Source: Opacimonas sp002292215
GTDB lineage: Bacteria > Pseudomonadota > Gammaproteobacteria > Enterobacterales > Alteromonadaceae
DNA: 64,000 nt
Direction of reading: 5' to 3'
Assembly (NCBI GenBank): GCA_943846745.1
Contig: OX044360.1
Location: forward strand, 2,046,001-2,110,000
Shown piece after piece: positions 26,998 through 36,362 of the stretch. Position 1 is the stretch's first letter, and each line of letters opens with the position of its first letter. A program made the position numbers and the translations under genes. The notes beneath the pieces are model-generated. The model ran no database searches. It was not told the DNA's origin and worked only from the letters and a program-made list of their open reading frames with translations.

Positions 26998-28380
26998 ATG
27001 AGTCAAGGTAAGGTCGTCCAAATCATTGGTGCTGTTGTGGATATTGAATTTCCACAAGATGCAGTACCACGTGTTTATGACGCACTAAAAGTGACCGAAG
27101 GTGGCTTAGAAGGGTTAACCCTTGAAGTGCAACAGCAATTAGGTGGCGGAGTTGTCCGTAGTATCGCATTAGGTACTACCGATGGTTTAAGCCGTGGTTT
27201 AGCAGTTATGAATACCAATGCTCCAATTCAAGTACCTGTAGGTGTTAAAACCTTAGGTCGAATTATGGATGTATTAGGTAATCCTATCGACGAAGCAGGT
27301 CCAATCGGTGAAGAAGAGCGTATGTCTATTCACCGTGAAGCGCCAAGCTACGAAGAACAGTCAAGTTCAGTTGAACTACTAGAAACAGGTATCAAAGTTA
27401 TCGACTTGGTATGCCCGTTTGCTAAAGGTGGTAAAGTTGGATTGTTCGGTGGTGCTGGTGTTGGTAAAACTGTAAACATGATGGAATTGATCCGTAACAT
27501 CGCGATCGAGCACAGCGGTTACTCAGTATTTGCTGGTGTTGGTGAGCGTACTCGTGAAGGTAACGATTTCTATCATGAAATGAACGATTCTAACGTACTT
27601 GATAAAGTATCGTTAGTATACGGTCAGATGAATGAGCCTCCTGGAAACCGTTTACGTGTAGCACTGACTGGCCTAACTATGGCGGAAAAATTCCGTGATG
27701 AAGGTCGTGATGTATTATTCTTCGTTGATAACATTTATCGTTATACCCTAGCGGGAACCGAAGTATCTGCACTACTTGGTCGTATGCCATCAGCAGTAGG
27801 TTATCAGCCTACACTAGCTGAAGAAATGGGTGTATTACAAGAGCGTATTACGTCAACTAAAGCGGGTTCAATCACATCTATCCAAGCGGTATACGTACCT
27901 GCGGATGATTTGACCGATCCATCACCTGCAACTACCTTTGCTCACTTAGATGCAACAGTAGTATTGTCTCGTGATATCGCTTCATTGGGTATTTACCCTG
28001 CGGTTGACCCGTTAGATTCAACCTCACGTCAACTTGACCCATTAGTTATTGGTCAAGAGCATTATGATACTGCTCGTGGTGTTCAATCTGTACTGCAAAG
28101 ATATAAAGAGCTTAAAGATATCATCGCCATCCTTGGTATGGACGAGTTATCTGAAGAAGATAAGCAAGTGGTAACCCGCGCACGTAAGATCCAGCGTTTC
28201 TTATCACAGCCGTTCTTCGTTGCTGAAGTATTTACTGGTTCTCCTGGTAAGTACGTGTCACTTAAAGACACTATTAGTGGCTTTAAAGGCATTCTTGCAG
28301 GTGATTACGATGACATGCCAGAGCAAGCGTTCTATATGGTTGGTTCTATTGACGAAGCATTGGAAAAAGCTAAAGCCTAA
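26998..28380 (+). CDS. atpD: F-type ATP synthase subunit beta
   Basis: Catalytic subunit of F1. True start ATG 26998 (MSQGKVVQIIGAVVD, 460 residues), behind AGAGGA; the frame is open further upstream over the atpG end but that part is not family-like. Walker A GGAGVGKT is at about 149-156, catalytic Glu in GVGERTREG, and the signature PAVDPLDSTSR near 345. Confidence 0.97.
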   Translation: MSQGKVVQIIGAVVDIEFPQDAVPRVYDALKVTEGGLEGLTLEVQQQLGGGVVRSIALGTTDGLSRGLAVMNTNAPIQVPVGVKTLGRIMDVLGNPIDEAGPIGEEERMSIHREAPSYEEQSSSVELLETGIKVIDLVCPFAKGGKVGLFGGAGVGKTVNMMELIRNIAIEHSGYSVFAGVGERTREGNDFYHEMNDSNVLDKVSLVYGQMNEPPGNRLRVALTGLTMAEKFRDEGRDVLFFVDNIYRYTLAGTEVSALLGRMPSAVGYQPTLAEEMGVLQERITSTKAGSITSIQAVYVPADDLTDPSPATTFAHLDATVVLSRDIASLGIYPAVDPLDSTSRQLDPLVIGQEHYDTARGVQSVLQRYKELKDIIAILGMDELSEEDKQVVTRARKIQRFLSQPFFVAEVFTGSPGKYVSLKDTISGFKGILAGDYDDMPEQAFYMVGSIDEALEKAKA

Positions 28381-28424
28381 GGCTTTAGCTTCATGCTACA
28401 CAATACCCTAATATAGGAGGTCAC

Positions 28425-28838
28425 ATGGCAGAAGTTACCGTACGTCTTGATGTGGTAAGTGCAGAAGAAGCGATTTTTTCTGGTGATGTTGAAGCAATTC
28501 AGGTTACTGGTAGTGAAGGCGAGCTAGGTATTCATCCTGGTCATGCCCCATTACTGACTAACATTCGTCCTGGTATGGTGCGTTTGGTCCAAAACGGCAA
28601 AGAAGAGTTTATCTACATTGCTGGTGGTACCCTTGAAATTCAACCAAATACAGTGACTGTGTTAGCCGATACGGCTATCCGTGCTGATGATTTGGATGAA
28701 AGTGGTGCTGAAGAAGCTAAACGTCATGCTGAAGAGATGATTGCTAATCAAGGTGCTGACTTTGACCATAAAGCAGCATCAATTCAATTAGAAGAAGCTT
28801 TAGCGCAATTACGATTGATTCGTCAATTACGCGGCTAG
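28425..28838 (+). CDS. atpC: F-type ATP synthase subunit epsilon
   Basis: Inhibitory/rotor subunit, 137 residues. N-terminal beta domain with VTGSEGELGIHPGHAPLL and C-terminal helices ending LRLIRQLRG. Strong AGGAGG before the ATG. Last gene of the atp operon, followed by a terminator. Confidence 0.95.
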   Translation: MAEVTVRLDVVSAEEAIFSGDVEAIQVTGSEGELGIHPGHAPLLTNIRPGMVRLVQNGKEEFIYIAGGTLEIQPNTVTVLADTAIRADDLDESGAEEAKRHAEEMIANQGADFDHKAASIQLEEALAQLRLIRQLRG

Positions 28839-28861
28839 TACTCCAATCAAAGTAATTGATT

Positions 28862-28889
28862 AAAAACCCAGCTTCGGCTGGGTTTTTTT
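28862..28889 (+). terminator. Rho-independent terminator after atpC
   Basis: AAACCCAGC-TTCG-GCTGGGTTT with a T-run, a UUCG tetraloop hairpin. Confidence 0.92.
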
Positions 28890-29002
28890 ATGGAAATAAC
28901 AAAACCGTTCTAAAAAATGGAACAATATGACAAATTTAATGATGTTTAATTCTATTAAGTGATTGTCTATGCTTATTACATGACGTTAATAGAGAAATAA
29001 TC

Positions 29003-29689
29003 ATGCAATTTATCAGAAAATCAAAAGACCGCGGCGTAGCAGATTTAGGTTGGTTACAGAGTCACCATACTTTTTCATTTGGTGAATACCATGATCCTGA
29101 ACATATGGGTGTCTCTGCACTGCGCGTCATTAATGACGACATAGTCCAGCCAGCTAAAGGGTTTGCGACACATGGACATAAAGATATGGAAATTATTTCG
29201 TATGTGATCAGTGGCGCAATAGCACATAAAGACAGCGAAGGAAACGAAGCGATTATTCCTGCCGGTGATGTTCAAATTATGAGTGCTGGGCGAGGTATAC
29301 GCCATTCTGAATATAACCCTTCAACTGAGGCTGAGACCAACTTTTTACAGATATGGATACAACCTAATAAAAAAGGGGTAAAGCCGACGTATGGTCAAAT
29401 GACAATAGAATCAAAAGGGACATTGACCCCATTAGTAACCCCTGACGGACGCGATAACAGTTTAATCATGAACCAAGATGCTAGTTTGTATAAATTACGA
29501 ATGGGTGAAGATGAGGAATTAACACTAGCTAATGCTGCGCGCCATGGGTACTTGCACATAGTAAACGGTGAGGTGACAGCGGCCGGTCAGATATTTAGTG
29601 CTGGGGATGCATTTGCGTTAGGACCTCATGAAAAAGTAAAGCTACAAGCTAAAACTGGGTTAGAGGCATTATGGTTTGATTTGCCGTGA
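29003..29689 (+). CDS. Pirin-family cupin protein (YhhW-like)
   Basis: A 228-residue bicupin of the pirin family; the E. coli relative YhhW has quercetin dioxygenase activity in vitro, but the physiological substrate is unknown. The metal ligands are visible: H57 and H59 in GFATHGHKDMEI, H101 and E103 in GIRHSEYN. The start LGWLQSHHTFSFGEYHDPEH is a family signature. Stand-alone gene between the atp terminator and a convergent exporter. Confidence 0.9.
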   Translation: MQFIRKSKDRGVADLGWLQSHHTFSFGEYHDPEHMGVSALRVINDDIVQPAKGFATHGHKDMEIISYVISGAIAHKDSEGNEAIIPAGDVQIMSAGRGIRHSEYNPSTEAETNFLQIWIQPNKKGVKPTYGQMTIESKGTLTPLVTPDGRDNSLIMNQDASLYKLRMGEDEELTLANAARHGYLHIVNGEVTAAGQIFSAGDAFALGPHEKVKLQAKTGLEALWFDLP

Positions 29690-29825
29690 GTTTAAACTAG
29701 ACGATAATTTGTTAACTTGTAAAAAATTAAGTAAAACACCAAATACATCCTGCAAAGGATCATTTAAGGTAAGGACTAGGTCAGATTTGCATGTACAAGC
29801 AGAAAAATATCAAGAACAGACCTAA

Positions 29826-30725
29826 CTAACCTCGCTTAATATTGCAAATACCGGCACCTACCATAATCAAGGCTAATGCTAATAGTACATTTATGCTTAG
29901 ATAACCGATGCCAAACAGTGCCAACAGCATAGTAGATAAAACGGGTGTCGCAAAACTCAATGACGCAAGCCAAGATTGATGGCCAAATTTCATACCAATA
30001 TCCCATAGATAAAAAGCCCCACCAACGGGGCCTAAACCGAGTAATATTATTGCCAATATATTGATTCCGTTTATTTGTATAAATGTTGACAAGGTATTCG
30101 CTTCTAATACCAAATGACAAATAAGCGCTAGTAAAGCCACAACTAAACTCATCCAACCAATATCTTCAACATGGTTATTACTTTTTCCCATGTACCATGA
30201 ATAACTAGACCAAATGAGTGCAGCGATCAGTGCATAGCCGTAACCAACTGCATCATTACTCGCAAAGCTATCAGCCACATCGAATACTTCGCCATCGGTT
30301 ATCACTACTCCAGCACCAATGAAGCCAATACTCGCGCCCAATAGAGTTAACCATCGGTTTCCTGGTGATGATACATATAAGGCTAAGAGTAGAGGCCATA
30401 AGTAACAAACTAAGCTGACCTGAAGAGCCGGAGCGTGCCGGATTGCCATGAAGTAAAAAAAATGAAAACCAAACAATCCACCAACACCGACAAACCATTG
30501 AGAATAGGTTAATTTAGGAAGAGTAAAGAGCGGTTCACGATACCAAGCCCGTTTAAGTAATACGAGTAACCCCGAGATAAAAAAGCACAACGCCAATAAC
30601 AGAAATGGTGGGACCATATTCGTCAACACACTTAATAACGCTAATGAAGCCCACATCGCGATGGCGATTACACCAATAGATGTGGGATTGATGGGGAATG
30701 AAGAGGCTTTGGTTGAATTAAACAT
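29826..30725 (-). CDS. EamA-family exporter (YddG-like)
   Basis: Ten-helix drug/metabolite transporter family protein of 299 residues from ATG 30725; the frame is open 19 codons further, but those lack hydrophobic or family character. Hydrophobic helices alternate with short loops. Blocks resembling aromatic amino acid exporter YddG include FFYFMAIRHAPALQVSLVCY and LWPLL. Two EamA halves (about 15-140 and 160-299). The substrate is inferred from similarity only. Confidence 0.8.
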   Translation of the reverse strand: MFNSTKASSFPINPTSIGVIAIAMWASLALLSVLTNMVPPFLLLALCFFISGLLVLLKRAWYREPLFTLPKLTYSQWFVGVGGLFGFHFFYFMAIRHAPALQVSLVCYLWPLLLALYVSSPGNRWLTLLGASIGFIGAGVVITDGEVFDVADSFASNDAVGYGYALIAALIWSSYSWYMGKSNNHVEDIGWMSLVVALLALICHLVLEANTLSTFIQINGINILAIILLGLGPVGGAFYLWDIGMKFGHQSWLASLSFATPVLSTMLLALFGIGYLSINVLLALALIMVGAGICNIKRG

Positions 30726-30881
30726 GTTGTAGTGGGCTCTACTTATAAGATAATGACAGAGTATATTGTCAGAGGAACACAAAGACTGTTATTGTAAGCT
30801 GATAATACATTGATTTGGAAGCTATTTATGCTCACACACATTACACTAGTACTACCGCAATTTAGGCACTCATAGCAATAA

Positions 30882-30962
30882 AAACATTATTTTATAGAGG
30901 CACTAGATCCCATTGAGGCGATTAAGTTTCGTATGGAACAACAAGGGCTTGCCTTAAGTTAG
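30882..30962 (+). pseudogene. Relic of a HigA-type antitoxin
   Basis: One frame reads KHYFIEALDPIEAIKFRMEQ then QGLALS and TAG at 30960-30962. The DPIEAIKFRMEQQGL block and the preceding KHY-IEA are highly characteristic of HigA-family antitoxins just before their helix-turn-helix. Stops upstream (TAA at 879-881 of this kilobase) and the early TAG leave only 26 codons; no toxin or DNA-binding part remains. Confidence 0.6.
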
Positions 30963-30977
30963 GACGTAATCCCATAC

Positions 30978-31604
30978 CTAATCCGGCCTCACCTTACTAA
31001 ACACCTTTCCTAAAGATGCATATTGCGCTGCGCCTAGTCGCGCTAACGGATTAATTGCCAACGCATCGATGGTCATTCGACCGTCTTGCTGGTTTTCTTC
31101 TGTGTTTTGTATAGCCCGATCATCCACATATAACGATAACGCTTCGACAAACACCAACTGTTGTGGGGTGTTACCCAATTCTTGAATGCTATGGACTTTG
31201 CAATAATAGGCAATAGGGCAATCTTTGATGCGCGGCAAAGGCCAGTCTTCTTGAGGTGTTAATACCACGTTGTTGGCGGTTACTTCGCTATCACCATAAG
31301 GCATGCTGGCTGCTGTTCTGGTGACGATTTCGGCTTGCGCGGCATGCGCAATATGCACAATACACTCTGCGCCAACCTGTAAATTGGTGACCGTATCTTT
31401 GGCCGAGCCGTCGGGCTTTTTACCCATGGACAACATCATTAAGGGCGGATCGCTACATACAGCATTGAAGTAAGAAAACGGCGCTAAATTATGCGATTTA
31501 TCCTCATTAAGGCTTAACACCCAAGCTATAGGACGTGGAATGATAGTTTGCGTCATTAAATGATAGACACGATTGCTTGATAAAGCTGATAGGTCGATGT
31601 GCAT
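30978..31604 (-). CDS. Flavin reductase-like (split-barrel FMN-binding) protein
   Basis: A 208-residue protein of the flavin reductase-like family. TIIPRPIAWVLSLNEDKSHN and the NLAPFSYFNAVCSDPPLMML block form the usual FMN-binding start. It begins 3 bp after the stop of a small winged-helix gene, on the same strand, so the two are probably one operon. The electron acceptor or partner oxygenase is not evident. Confidence 0.85.
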   Translation of the reverse strand: MHIDLSALSSNRVYHLMTQTIIPRPIAWVLSLNEDKSHNLAPFSYFNAVCSDPPLMMLSMGKKPDGSAKDTVTNLQVGAECIVHIAHAAQAEIVTRTAASMPYGDSEVTANNVVLTPQEDWPLPRIKDCPIAYYCKVHSIQELGNTPQQLVFVEALSLYVDDRAIQNTEENQQDGRMTIDALAINPLARLGAAQYASLGKVFSKVRPD

Positions 31605-31607
31605 TGT

Positions 31608-31949
31608 TTAGCGACACGCTAACTGCAAACAATCTTCCATTTTCTTAAAATATTTGTCAGCAAGCTGGGTTGGCATGATGTACTTGACTCGTTTATCGTT
31701 GTCATCATTTTTTAGTATGATCATGTTTTTAGCCAATAACGATTTGATCCGTCGGTGACTCGTTCTCTCTGAAGTACCAGGTAACATATTGGCAATTTCT
31801 GTAACAGAAATTTTCATGTCACTAAACCATACACTGGCGCATACATTGAGTAGGCGCTCTTCTACCGAATCTATCTCTGGAAACGATGGGAGTTTTTGAA
31901 CGGCTTGCGCCAAATGCAAAAACTTAAAATACATATTATTACTGGCCAT
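31608..31949 (-). CDS. Small winged-helix transcriptional regulator (MarR-like)
   Basis: From ATG 31949 (AAGGA 10 bases upstream) it has 113 residues; an ATG at 31973 would add eight. The middle shows a helix-turn-helix (VTEIANMLPGTSERTSHRRI) followed by a wing-like KNDDNDKRVKYIMPT. This fits MarR-type winged helices. It probably regulates itself and the flavin reductase gene that follows directly. Confidence 0.65.
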   Translation of the reverse strand: MASNNMYFKFLHLAQAVQKLPSFPEIDSVEERLLNVCASVWFSDMKISVTEIANMLPGTSERTSHRRIKSLLAKNMIILKNDDNDKRVKYIMPTQLADKYFKKMEDCLQLACR

Positions 31950-31999
31950 TACTCTATGATCCTTGTACTGCATTTTCTAACACACTGTACAATTATAAC

Positions 32000-33031
32000 T
32001 CAATTTGGCGGAATAGCTAAAGTGGTTTGTGTACGAGAATACGTATGAAGTTTGTGGTGACCGGGTGACCAGCCCATTAAAAATCGTTCAAAGTCAGCCC
32101 ATGCAATAGGGTATAACCCCCGCCATTCGCGCTCTAGATGGTCTAATTGAACTTGCTCTAATCGGTCGTGCAGGGCATGGCGGATATGAGCAAAATAATT
32201 ATCCAGCATCAATGGTGCAAAATCGGTAAGTGTTTGTGAAGAAAAAGCACTTCCAATGAAATACACGACATCCACAATCCCTACACCTCTCCCACAATAT
32301 TGAAAATCGACGGCTGCAACATCGTTATGTTCGTCGCTAAAACAAAAATTAGCTATCTTGGCATCACCATGCAACAGGGTTTTAAATGTCGCATTACACA
32401 GTTGTTCATCGAGGGTTTTAGCTGCTTGCTTGAGAGCTGAATGTGGCATATTGGCATATTCATCAGGGCGGGTTGCTAAATGCCAATATGTACCCTGATG
32501 CCATTGATTATTGATGTCGATGGGTTGCTGAGCAGGTGTTTGCATAAATGTCGCGTGAAAATAAGCTAACCATTTGATCACGCTCGCTGCAATTGGACTA
32601 ATTTCCATTACGGTCAAGGGGGATTGTGGGGTGTTGTTTATTATAGGTGCGTGTTCGTAGCGTAAGGAAAACCCTTGAGCATCTAGATCTTCCATGATGA
32701 ATACGAGTTGAGAGTCATCACCTTGACCCACATAAAGTTTAGGTACGCGACAATGTGAATCGGTTTTGCAGGCTATTTGTTGATAAAAAATTAATTCATT
32801 AAAGTATGAGGAAAGCTTTCGTTGGTGTCCAAAATCACTTTGCCAGCCTCTTGGATGGTCGCGTTGTTGCGTCTGAATATCTATAGTTTTGACAATCACA
32901 AATTGGGCACCGATACGATAACGCGTAATATTCCCATATCCGCTCCATAACCTTTGTACGGTTTCAATATATTCAATATCGGGTGTGCTAAATTGCTGAG
33001 TCAGGATCTGGATAATCGACGATTTGTTCAT
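32000..33031 (-). CDS. Phosphotransferase of the choline/aminoglycoside/ecdysteroid-kinase-like fold
   Basis: A 343-residue kinase-fold protein. Lys in VIVKTID (about residue 48) may bind ATP; the catalytic loop is LLHGDAKIANF (H221, D223, N228) and the metal-binding segment AAVDFQYCGRG (D242). The HGD...N and DFQ combination is that of the ecdysteroid-kinase-like/choline-kinase-like branch. The substrate is unknown. It lies just upstream of the winged-helix/flavin-reductase pair on the same strand (51 bp). Confidence 0.75.
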   Translation of the reverse strand: MNKSSIIQILTQQFSTPDIEYIETVQRLWSGYGNITRYRIGAQFVIVKTIDIQTQQRDHPRGWQSDFGHQRKLSSYFNELIFYQQIACKTDSHCRVPKLYVGQGDDSQLVFIMEDLDAQGFSLRYEHAPIINNTPQSPLTVMEISPIAASVIKWLAYFHATFMQTPAQQPIDINNQWHQGTYWHLATRPDEYANMPHSALKQAAKTLDEQLCNATFKTLLHGDAKIANFCFSDEHNDVAAVDFQYCGRGVGIVDVVYFIGSAFSSQTLTDFAPLMLDNYFAHIRHALHDRLEQVQLDHLEREWRGLYPIAWADFERFLMGWSPGHHKLHTYSRTQTTLAIPPN

Positions 33032-33256
33032 GCTAGGCTCTGAATATGATTTTCAGTATTAACGAGATTATACATTTTTTTAAACAGGATACACTTCGAA
33101 CGGCGCAAATGTGCAGAAGTCGCGCAGTAAACGTAAAGTAATGTAAAGACCGGAACTTACCATAGCAGACACTCTTCAAAGTGATGCGTCTGATAATCTT
33201 ATCGACGGATTGGCTTATGCGCAATTTAGTGATGGTGAAGTAGATGAGCTAAGCTT

Positions 33257-33874
33257 TCATTTATCGGTATAAGCAAACCGTTCCCAGTGTTGTTGCATAG
33301 CTGCTTGTAATTCTTCCAGTGAACGACAATCGATGCCATATAATTGCGCCAATGTATAGGCGCACGCTTCGAGTGTGGACATACTATTGGGTTTGTTAGC
33401 TTTACGGATCCGGTATCTGGTTGCCTCTGCTTGGGCAAAAGTCAGTGCCGGAATTGTATGTAATTGTGGGTGTTGCATCCATATCTTGTGAGTTTTCCGC
33501 CAACTTCCATCTAACAAAATGATCTGCTTGAAAGAGTGTTCTCTAAATGAGGTCGTTGCATCTGTTGATTGCCTTAATAACTCGGTCGATTTTTTCCAAC
33601 TTTCCACCGGTATTGCTGACTCACAGGGATAAACGATGACACTATTATTGAGCAATGCGTCGGGTAACACGGTCTCGTTATCAACGATAATAACTTGTGT
33701 TGAGGGTATCGCCAATTGCAGTAAGCGCACTGTGTTTTTAGCATGACCAACTTCGCTACTATCTTGTAATATGGTAATCTTTACAGGACAATCAAGCTCC
33801 GTAACGTGTGCACAGACACAAGTCGATAGCGGATAATGGCACTTGGGGCAGTAAATTCGCGTGGATTTTTTCAT
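33257..33874 (-). CDS. DTW-domain protein (tRNA aminocarboxypropyltransferase-like, TapT/YfiP family)
   Basis: Members make acp3U in the variable loop of tRNAs. From ATG 33874 (MKKSTRIYC) it has 205 residues; a TTG eight codons earlier is possible. A zinc-ribbon-like CPKCHYPLSTCVC starts the protein, EVGHAKNT follows, and the DTW motif appears as LLDGSWRKT. The Thr to Ser change in the name motif is minor. It is divergent from yigZ, 56 bp away. Confidence 0.82.
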   Translation of the reverse strand: MKKSTRIYCPKCHYPLSTCVCAHVTELDCPVKITILQDSSEVGHAKNTVRLLQLAIPSTQVIIVDNETVLPDALLNNSVIVYPCESAIPVESWKKSTELLRQSTDATTSFREHSFKQIILLDGSWRKTHKIWMQHPQLHTIPALTFAQAEATRYRIRKANKPNSMSTLEACAYTLAQLYGIDCRSLEELQAAMQQHWERFAYTDK

Positions 33875-33930
33875 AATGAGTAGGATAACAGGAAACAAGG
33901 CAATGTCATCATTGAAAGGTTGCCAGTAAC

Positions 33931-34524
33931 ATGAGCTATTATTTCCCCACCACTTCTCATGCTCACACTTACATAGAAAAAAAGAGTTTGTTTCATGCCT
34001 ATGCAGATACCGCTAATTCTCGGGAACAAGCAATGCACGTCCTCGGCTTACAACAAGCTAAGTATCCTGATGCCCGTCATCACTGTTGGGCGTATTTGAT
34101 TGGTGATCCGCGCCAACCCATTACGCTTGCCTGTAATGATGATGGTGAACCAAGTGGCACCGCCGGCAAACCCATGTTAAATGTATTGCAACATGGTGAT
34201 ATCGGTAATGTGATGGTGGTGATCAGTCGCTATTTTGGTGGCGTGAAACTGGGTGCCGGTGGATTGGTCCGCGCCTATAGTAAAGCGACGGGCTTAGTAC
34301 TTGAAAATATAGCAATAACCCCTTATATTCCACTCATCCACATTAGCGTTGCAGTCGCTTTCAAAGACGAACAATTTATTCGGCATTGTGTGACACAGCA
34401 TCAAGGGCTGGTTGAGGAATGCATCTATAGTTCGCACTCCACGATGCAGATCGCCTTGCCTGAAGCAGCTAAATCCACTTTTATACAACAAATACAATCT
34501 AGTTTAATTAAGGAAACCCCATGA
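33931..34524 (+). CDS. yigZ: YigZ/IMPACT-family protein
   Basis: A 197-residue protein of the IMPACT family. The signature block is clear: ARHHCWAYLIGD, NDDGEPSGTAGKPMLN, and VVISRYFGGVKLGAGGLVRA. Function in bacteria is not settled. Its stop overlaps the ATG of the next gene (ATGA), so the two are translationally coupled. Confidence 0.9.
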   Translation: MSYYFPTTSHAHTYIEKKSLFHAYADTANSREQAMHVLGLQQAKYPDARHHCWAYLIGDPRQPITLACNDDGEPSGTAGKPMLNVLQHGDIGNVMVVISRYFGGVKLGAGGLVRAYSKATGLVLENIAITPYIPLIHISVAVAFKDEQFIRHCVTQHQGLVEECIYSSHSTMQIALPEAAKSTFIQQIQSSLIKETP

Positions 34525-34799
34525 ACATCAATCATTACTTTGACAACAATGTCGTATCGATCGGCTTTGATTCCGAGCAAGGTCCTGTCAGCTCTGGCGT
34601 TATGGCTGCTGGTGAATACACGTTTGGAACTTCTCAAGATGAGCGCATGGTCGTTGTGCACGGTGAAATGACCGTCCAGTTACCGGGTTCTGATACATGG
34701 CTGACGATTGCTCAGGGGGCTGAGTTTAATGTAGCGGCCAATGCCGAGTTTAATGTCAAAATTGCACAGCCTTGTGCGTACTTGTGTTATTACGGTTAG
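34521..34799 (+). CDS. ppnP: Pyrimidine/purine nucleoside phosphorylase PpnP
   Basis: A 92-residue cupin of the DUF1255/YaiE family; the E. coli enzyme phosphorolyses a range of nucleosides. The start NHYFDNNVVSIGFD and the mid block GVMAAGEYTFGTSQDE with MTVQLPG are typical. It overlaps yigZ by 4 bp. Ends 27 bp before the convergent sigma-54 regulator. Confidence 0.9.
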   Translation: MNINHYFDNNVVSIGFDSEQGPVSSGVMAAGEYTFGTSQDERMVVVHGEMTVQLPGSDTWLTIAQGAEFNVAANAEFNVKIAQPCAYLCYYG

Positions 34800-34826
34800 G
34801 TTTCTCTGCAAATAAGTAGCAACAGT

Positions 34827-36140
34827 CTAACGGTCTAACTTAAGATCATATTGGCTGCATTTTCGATATAAGGTTCGCTCACTGATCTGTAAATCATGAG
34901 CGAGCTGCTGCATATTTCCAGGATATTGTTCAATCACTTGGGCCAAGTAATTTGGTTCGAGTTGCGCTAACGGGATCACCGGTTGCTCGTTATTACTCGT
35001 ATTGTCTAATAATGGCTTCATTGACAACGGCAAGTGTTCAATATCAATCAACAGATCATGACTCATTATCGCTGCATATTCGACAATATTTTTTAGCTCA
35101 CGGATATTCCCTGGAAAATTATATTGCGTTAATTGCGTCATGGCTTCTGCGGTGAACGATTTATGTTTAAAGCCGAGCTGTTGCAAAAACAAGGTTGCCA
35201 ATTCAGGAATATCATCCGCACGTGATTGCAATCGCGGTAAGTGAATGGGAAATGTCGCAATGCGATAATATAAATCCGCTCTAAAAGTCTGTTCTTGTAC
35301 CATGTCAGGCAGGTTTTTATGGGTTGCACAAATTAGTCTAAACTTAGCCTGTTTTTGTTTAACTCCCCCGACACTGCGATAGGTGCCGGTTTCAATTAAA
35401 CGTAACAATTTAACTTGAATATTAAGTGGAACATCGCCTATTTCATCAAAAAACAACGTGCCCCCTTCAGCCAAGTCAACCAATCCTTTCTTTGCACTCG
35501 ATGCTCCAGTAAATGCCCCTTTTTCGTGTCCAAACAATTCTGATTCAAATAAATTATCTGCAATTCCAGTACACTCTATTATCACCAAGGGCTTATCTTT
35601 GGTTTGACTGTAGTGATGAATGGCTTGCGCGACTAGCTCTTTACCTGTTCCCGTTTCACCGAGTAATAAGGTATTAGCTTGCGTCGGCGCGACGCGATTG
35701 ATTTGATTGATTAATTGCTTAAAAGCAGGAGAACTCCCGATCATTGTATTGGGGGCGATATTAAGCGATGCATGATGACTTGCAAATCCGACTTTATCGA
35801 GTATCTCAATATACCCAATCGTCATGCCATCATCATCAGTAACGGGGCGCATTACGATATCACAATAGCTTTTACCTTTAGGTAGTTGATGTATATGTAC
35901 TACTGAGCTGACTTTGCCGGTGGTTTTGCATTGCTGTAAAGGACATTCCTCTCCAGCTTGATCACAAGGGACTGATTGCCCATGTGACACTTCATAACAT
36001 TTACTCGTACCCGTTTGTACAACTTGGCTGTAGGTATCTCTGTACGCCTGATTGACCGCTAGAATCGTATAGTTCAAATCAATAAAAATGGCCGGTTTAT
36101 CAATTGCTTTAATTAGTGATTGGACTAATGGGATATTCAT
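34827..36140 (-). CDS. Sigma-54-dependent enhancer-binding regulator with Cys-rich PAS domain
   Basis: From ATG 36140 the protein has 437 residues. A PAS-like sensor (about 1-120) contains Cys48, Cys59, Cys66 and Cys71 in CYEVSH...PCDQAGEECPLQQC, possibly a redox or metal site. The AAA+ domain has Walker A GETGTGKE (161-168), the sigma-54-contacting GAFTGA loop (208-213) and Walker B LFFDEIGD. A Fis-type helix-turn-helix ends the protein (LAHDLQISERTLYRKC). It is divergent from cydA; the spacer has a sigma-54 promoter and a large inverted repeat, so it very likely activates cydABXDC. Confidence 0.9.
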   Translation of the reverse strand: MNIPLVQSLIKAIDKPAIFIDLNYTILAVNQAYRDTYSQVVQTGTSKCYEVSHGQSVPCDQAGEECPLQQCKTTGKVSSVVHIHQLPKGKSYCDIVMRPVTDDDGMTIGYIEILDKVGFASHHASLNIAPNTMIGSSPAFKQLINQINRVAPTQANTLLLGETGTGKELVAQAIHHYSQTKDKPLVIIECTGIADNLFESELFGHEKGAFTGASSAKKGLVDLAEGGTLFFDEIGDVPLNIQVKLLRLIETGTYRSVGGVKQKQAKFRLICATHKNLPDMVQEQTFRADLYYRIATFPIHLPRLQSRADDIPELATLFLQQLGFKHKSFTAEAMTQLTQYNFPGNIRELKNIVEYAAIMSHDLLIDIEHLPLSMKPLLDNTSNNEQPVIPLAQLEPNYLAQVIEQYPGNMQQLAHDLQISERTLYRKCSQYDLKLDR

Positions 36141-36180
36141 ATCGGGGCACACCTTAATAAAAATTAACCTTAGCATACCT

Positions 36181-36223
36181 CGCCTGTCAAATATGACAAG
36201 CGAATTGTCATATTTGACAGGCG
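36181..36223. promoter_or_regulatory. Long inverted repeat, probable binding site of the sigma-54 activator
   Basis: CGCCTGTCAAATATGACAA (36181-36199), a 5-base loop, and its exact complement (36205-36223). Each arm itself contains a TGTCA-N4-TGACA dyad, so the element holds two tandem operator-like dyads. It lies 72 bp upstream of the -24 element, a usual enhancer distance. Confidence 0.8.
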
Positions 36224-36294
36224 AGATCGTGGTCAATATTATTAAAAACAGATTTAAATTGATGCAAGTCAATAAAATCCTGGGTTTGGCTTGA

Positions 36295-36310
36295 TGGCAC
36301 AGAGGTTGCA
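36295..36310 (+). promoter_or_regulatory. Sigma-54 (-24/-12) promoter of cydABXDC
   Basis: TGGCACAGAGGTTGCA: GG and GC at the right spacing, matching TGGCAC-N5-TTGCA exactly. It is about 52 bp before the cydA start. Confidence 0.9.
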
Positions 36311-36362
36311 CAGCAGAATGGTAATAGTAAATGTATTCTAAATTTAAGCAAGAGAGTGTCCC

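Noticed and set aside
33147..33272. Plus-strand protein-like frame (DTLQSDASDNLIDGLAYAQF and on)
   Set aside because: No start codon or ribosome site, and its end overlaps the DTW-protein gene on the other strand. May be a relic, but unsupported.
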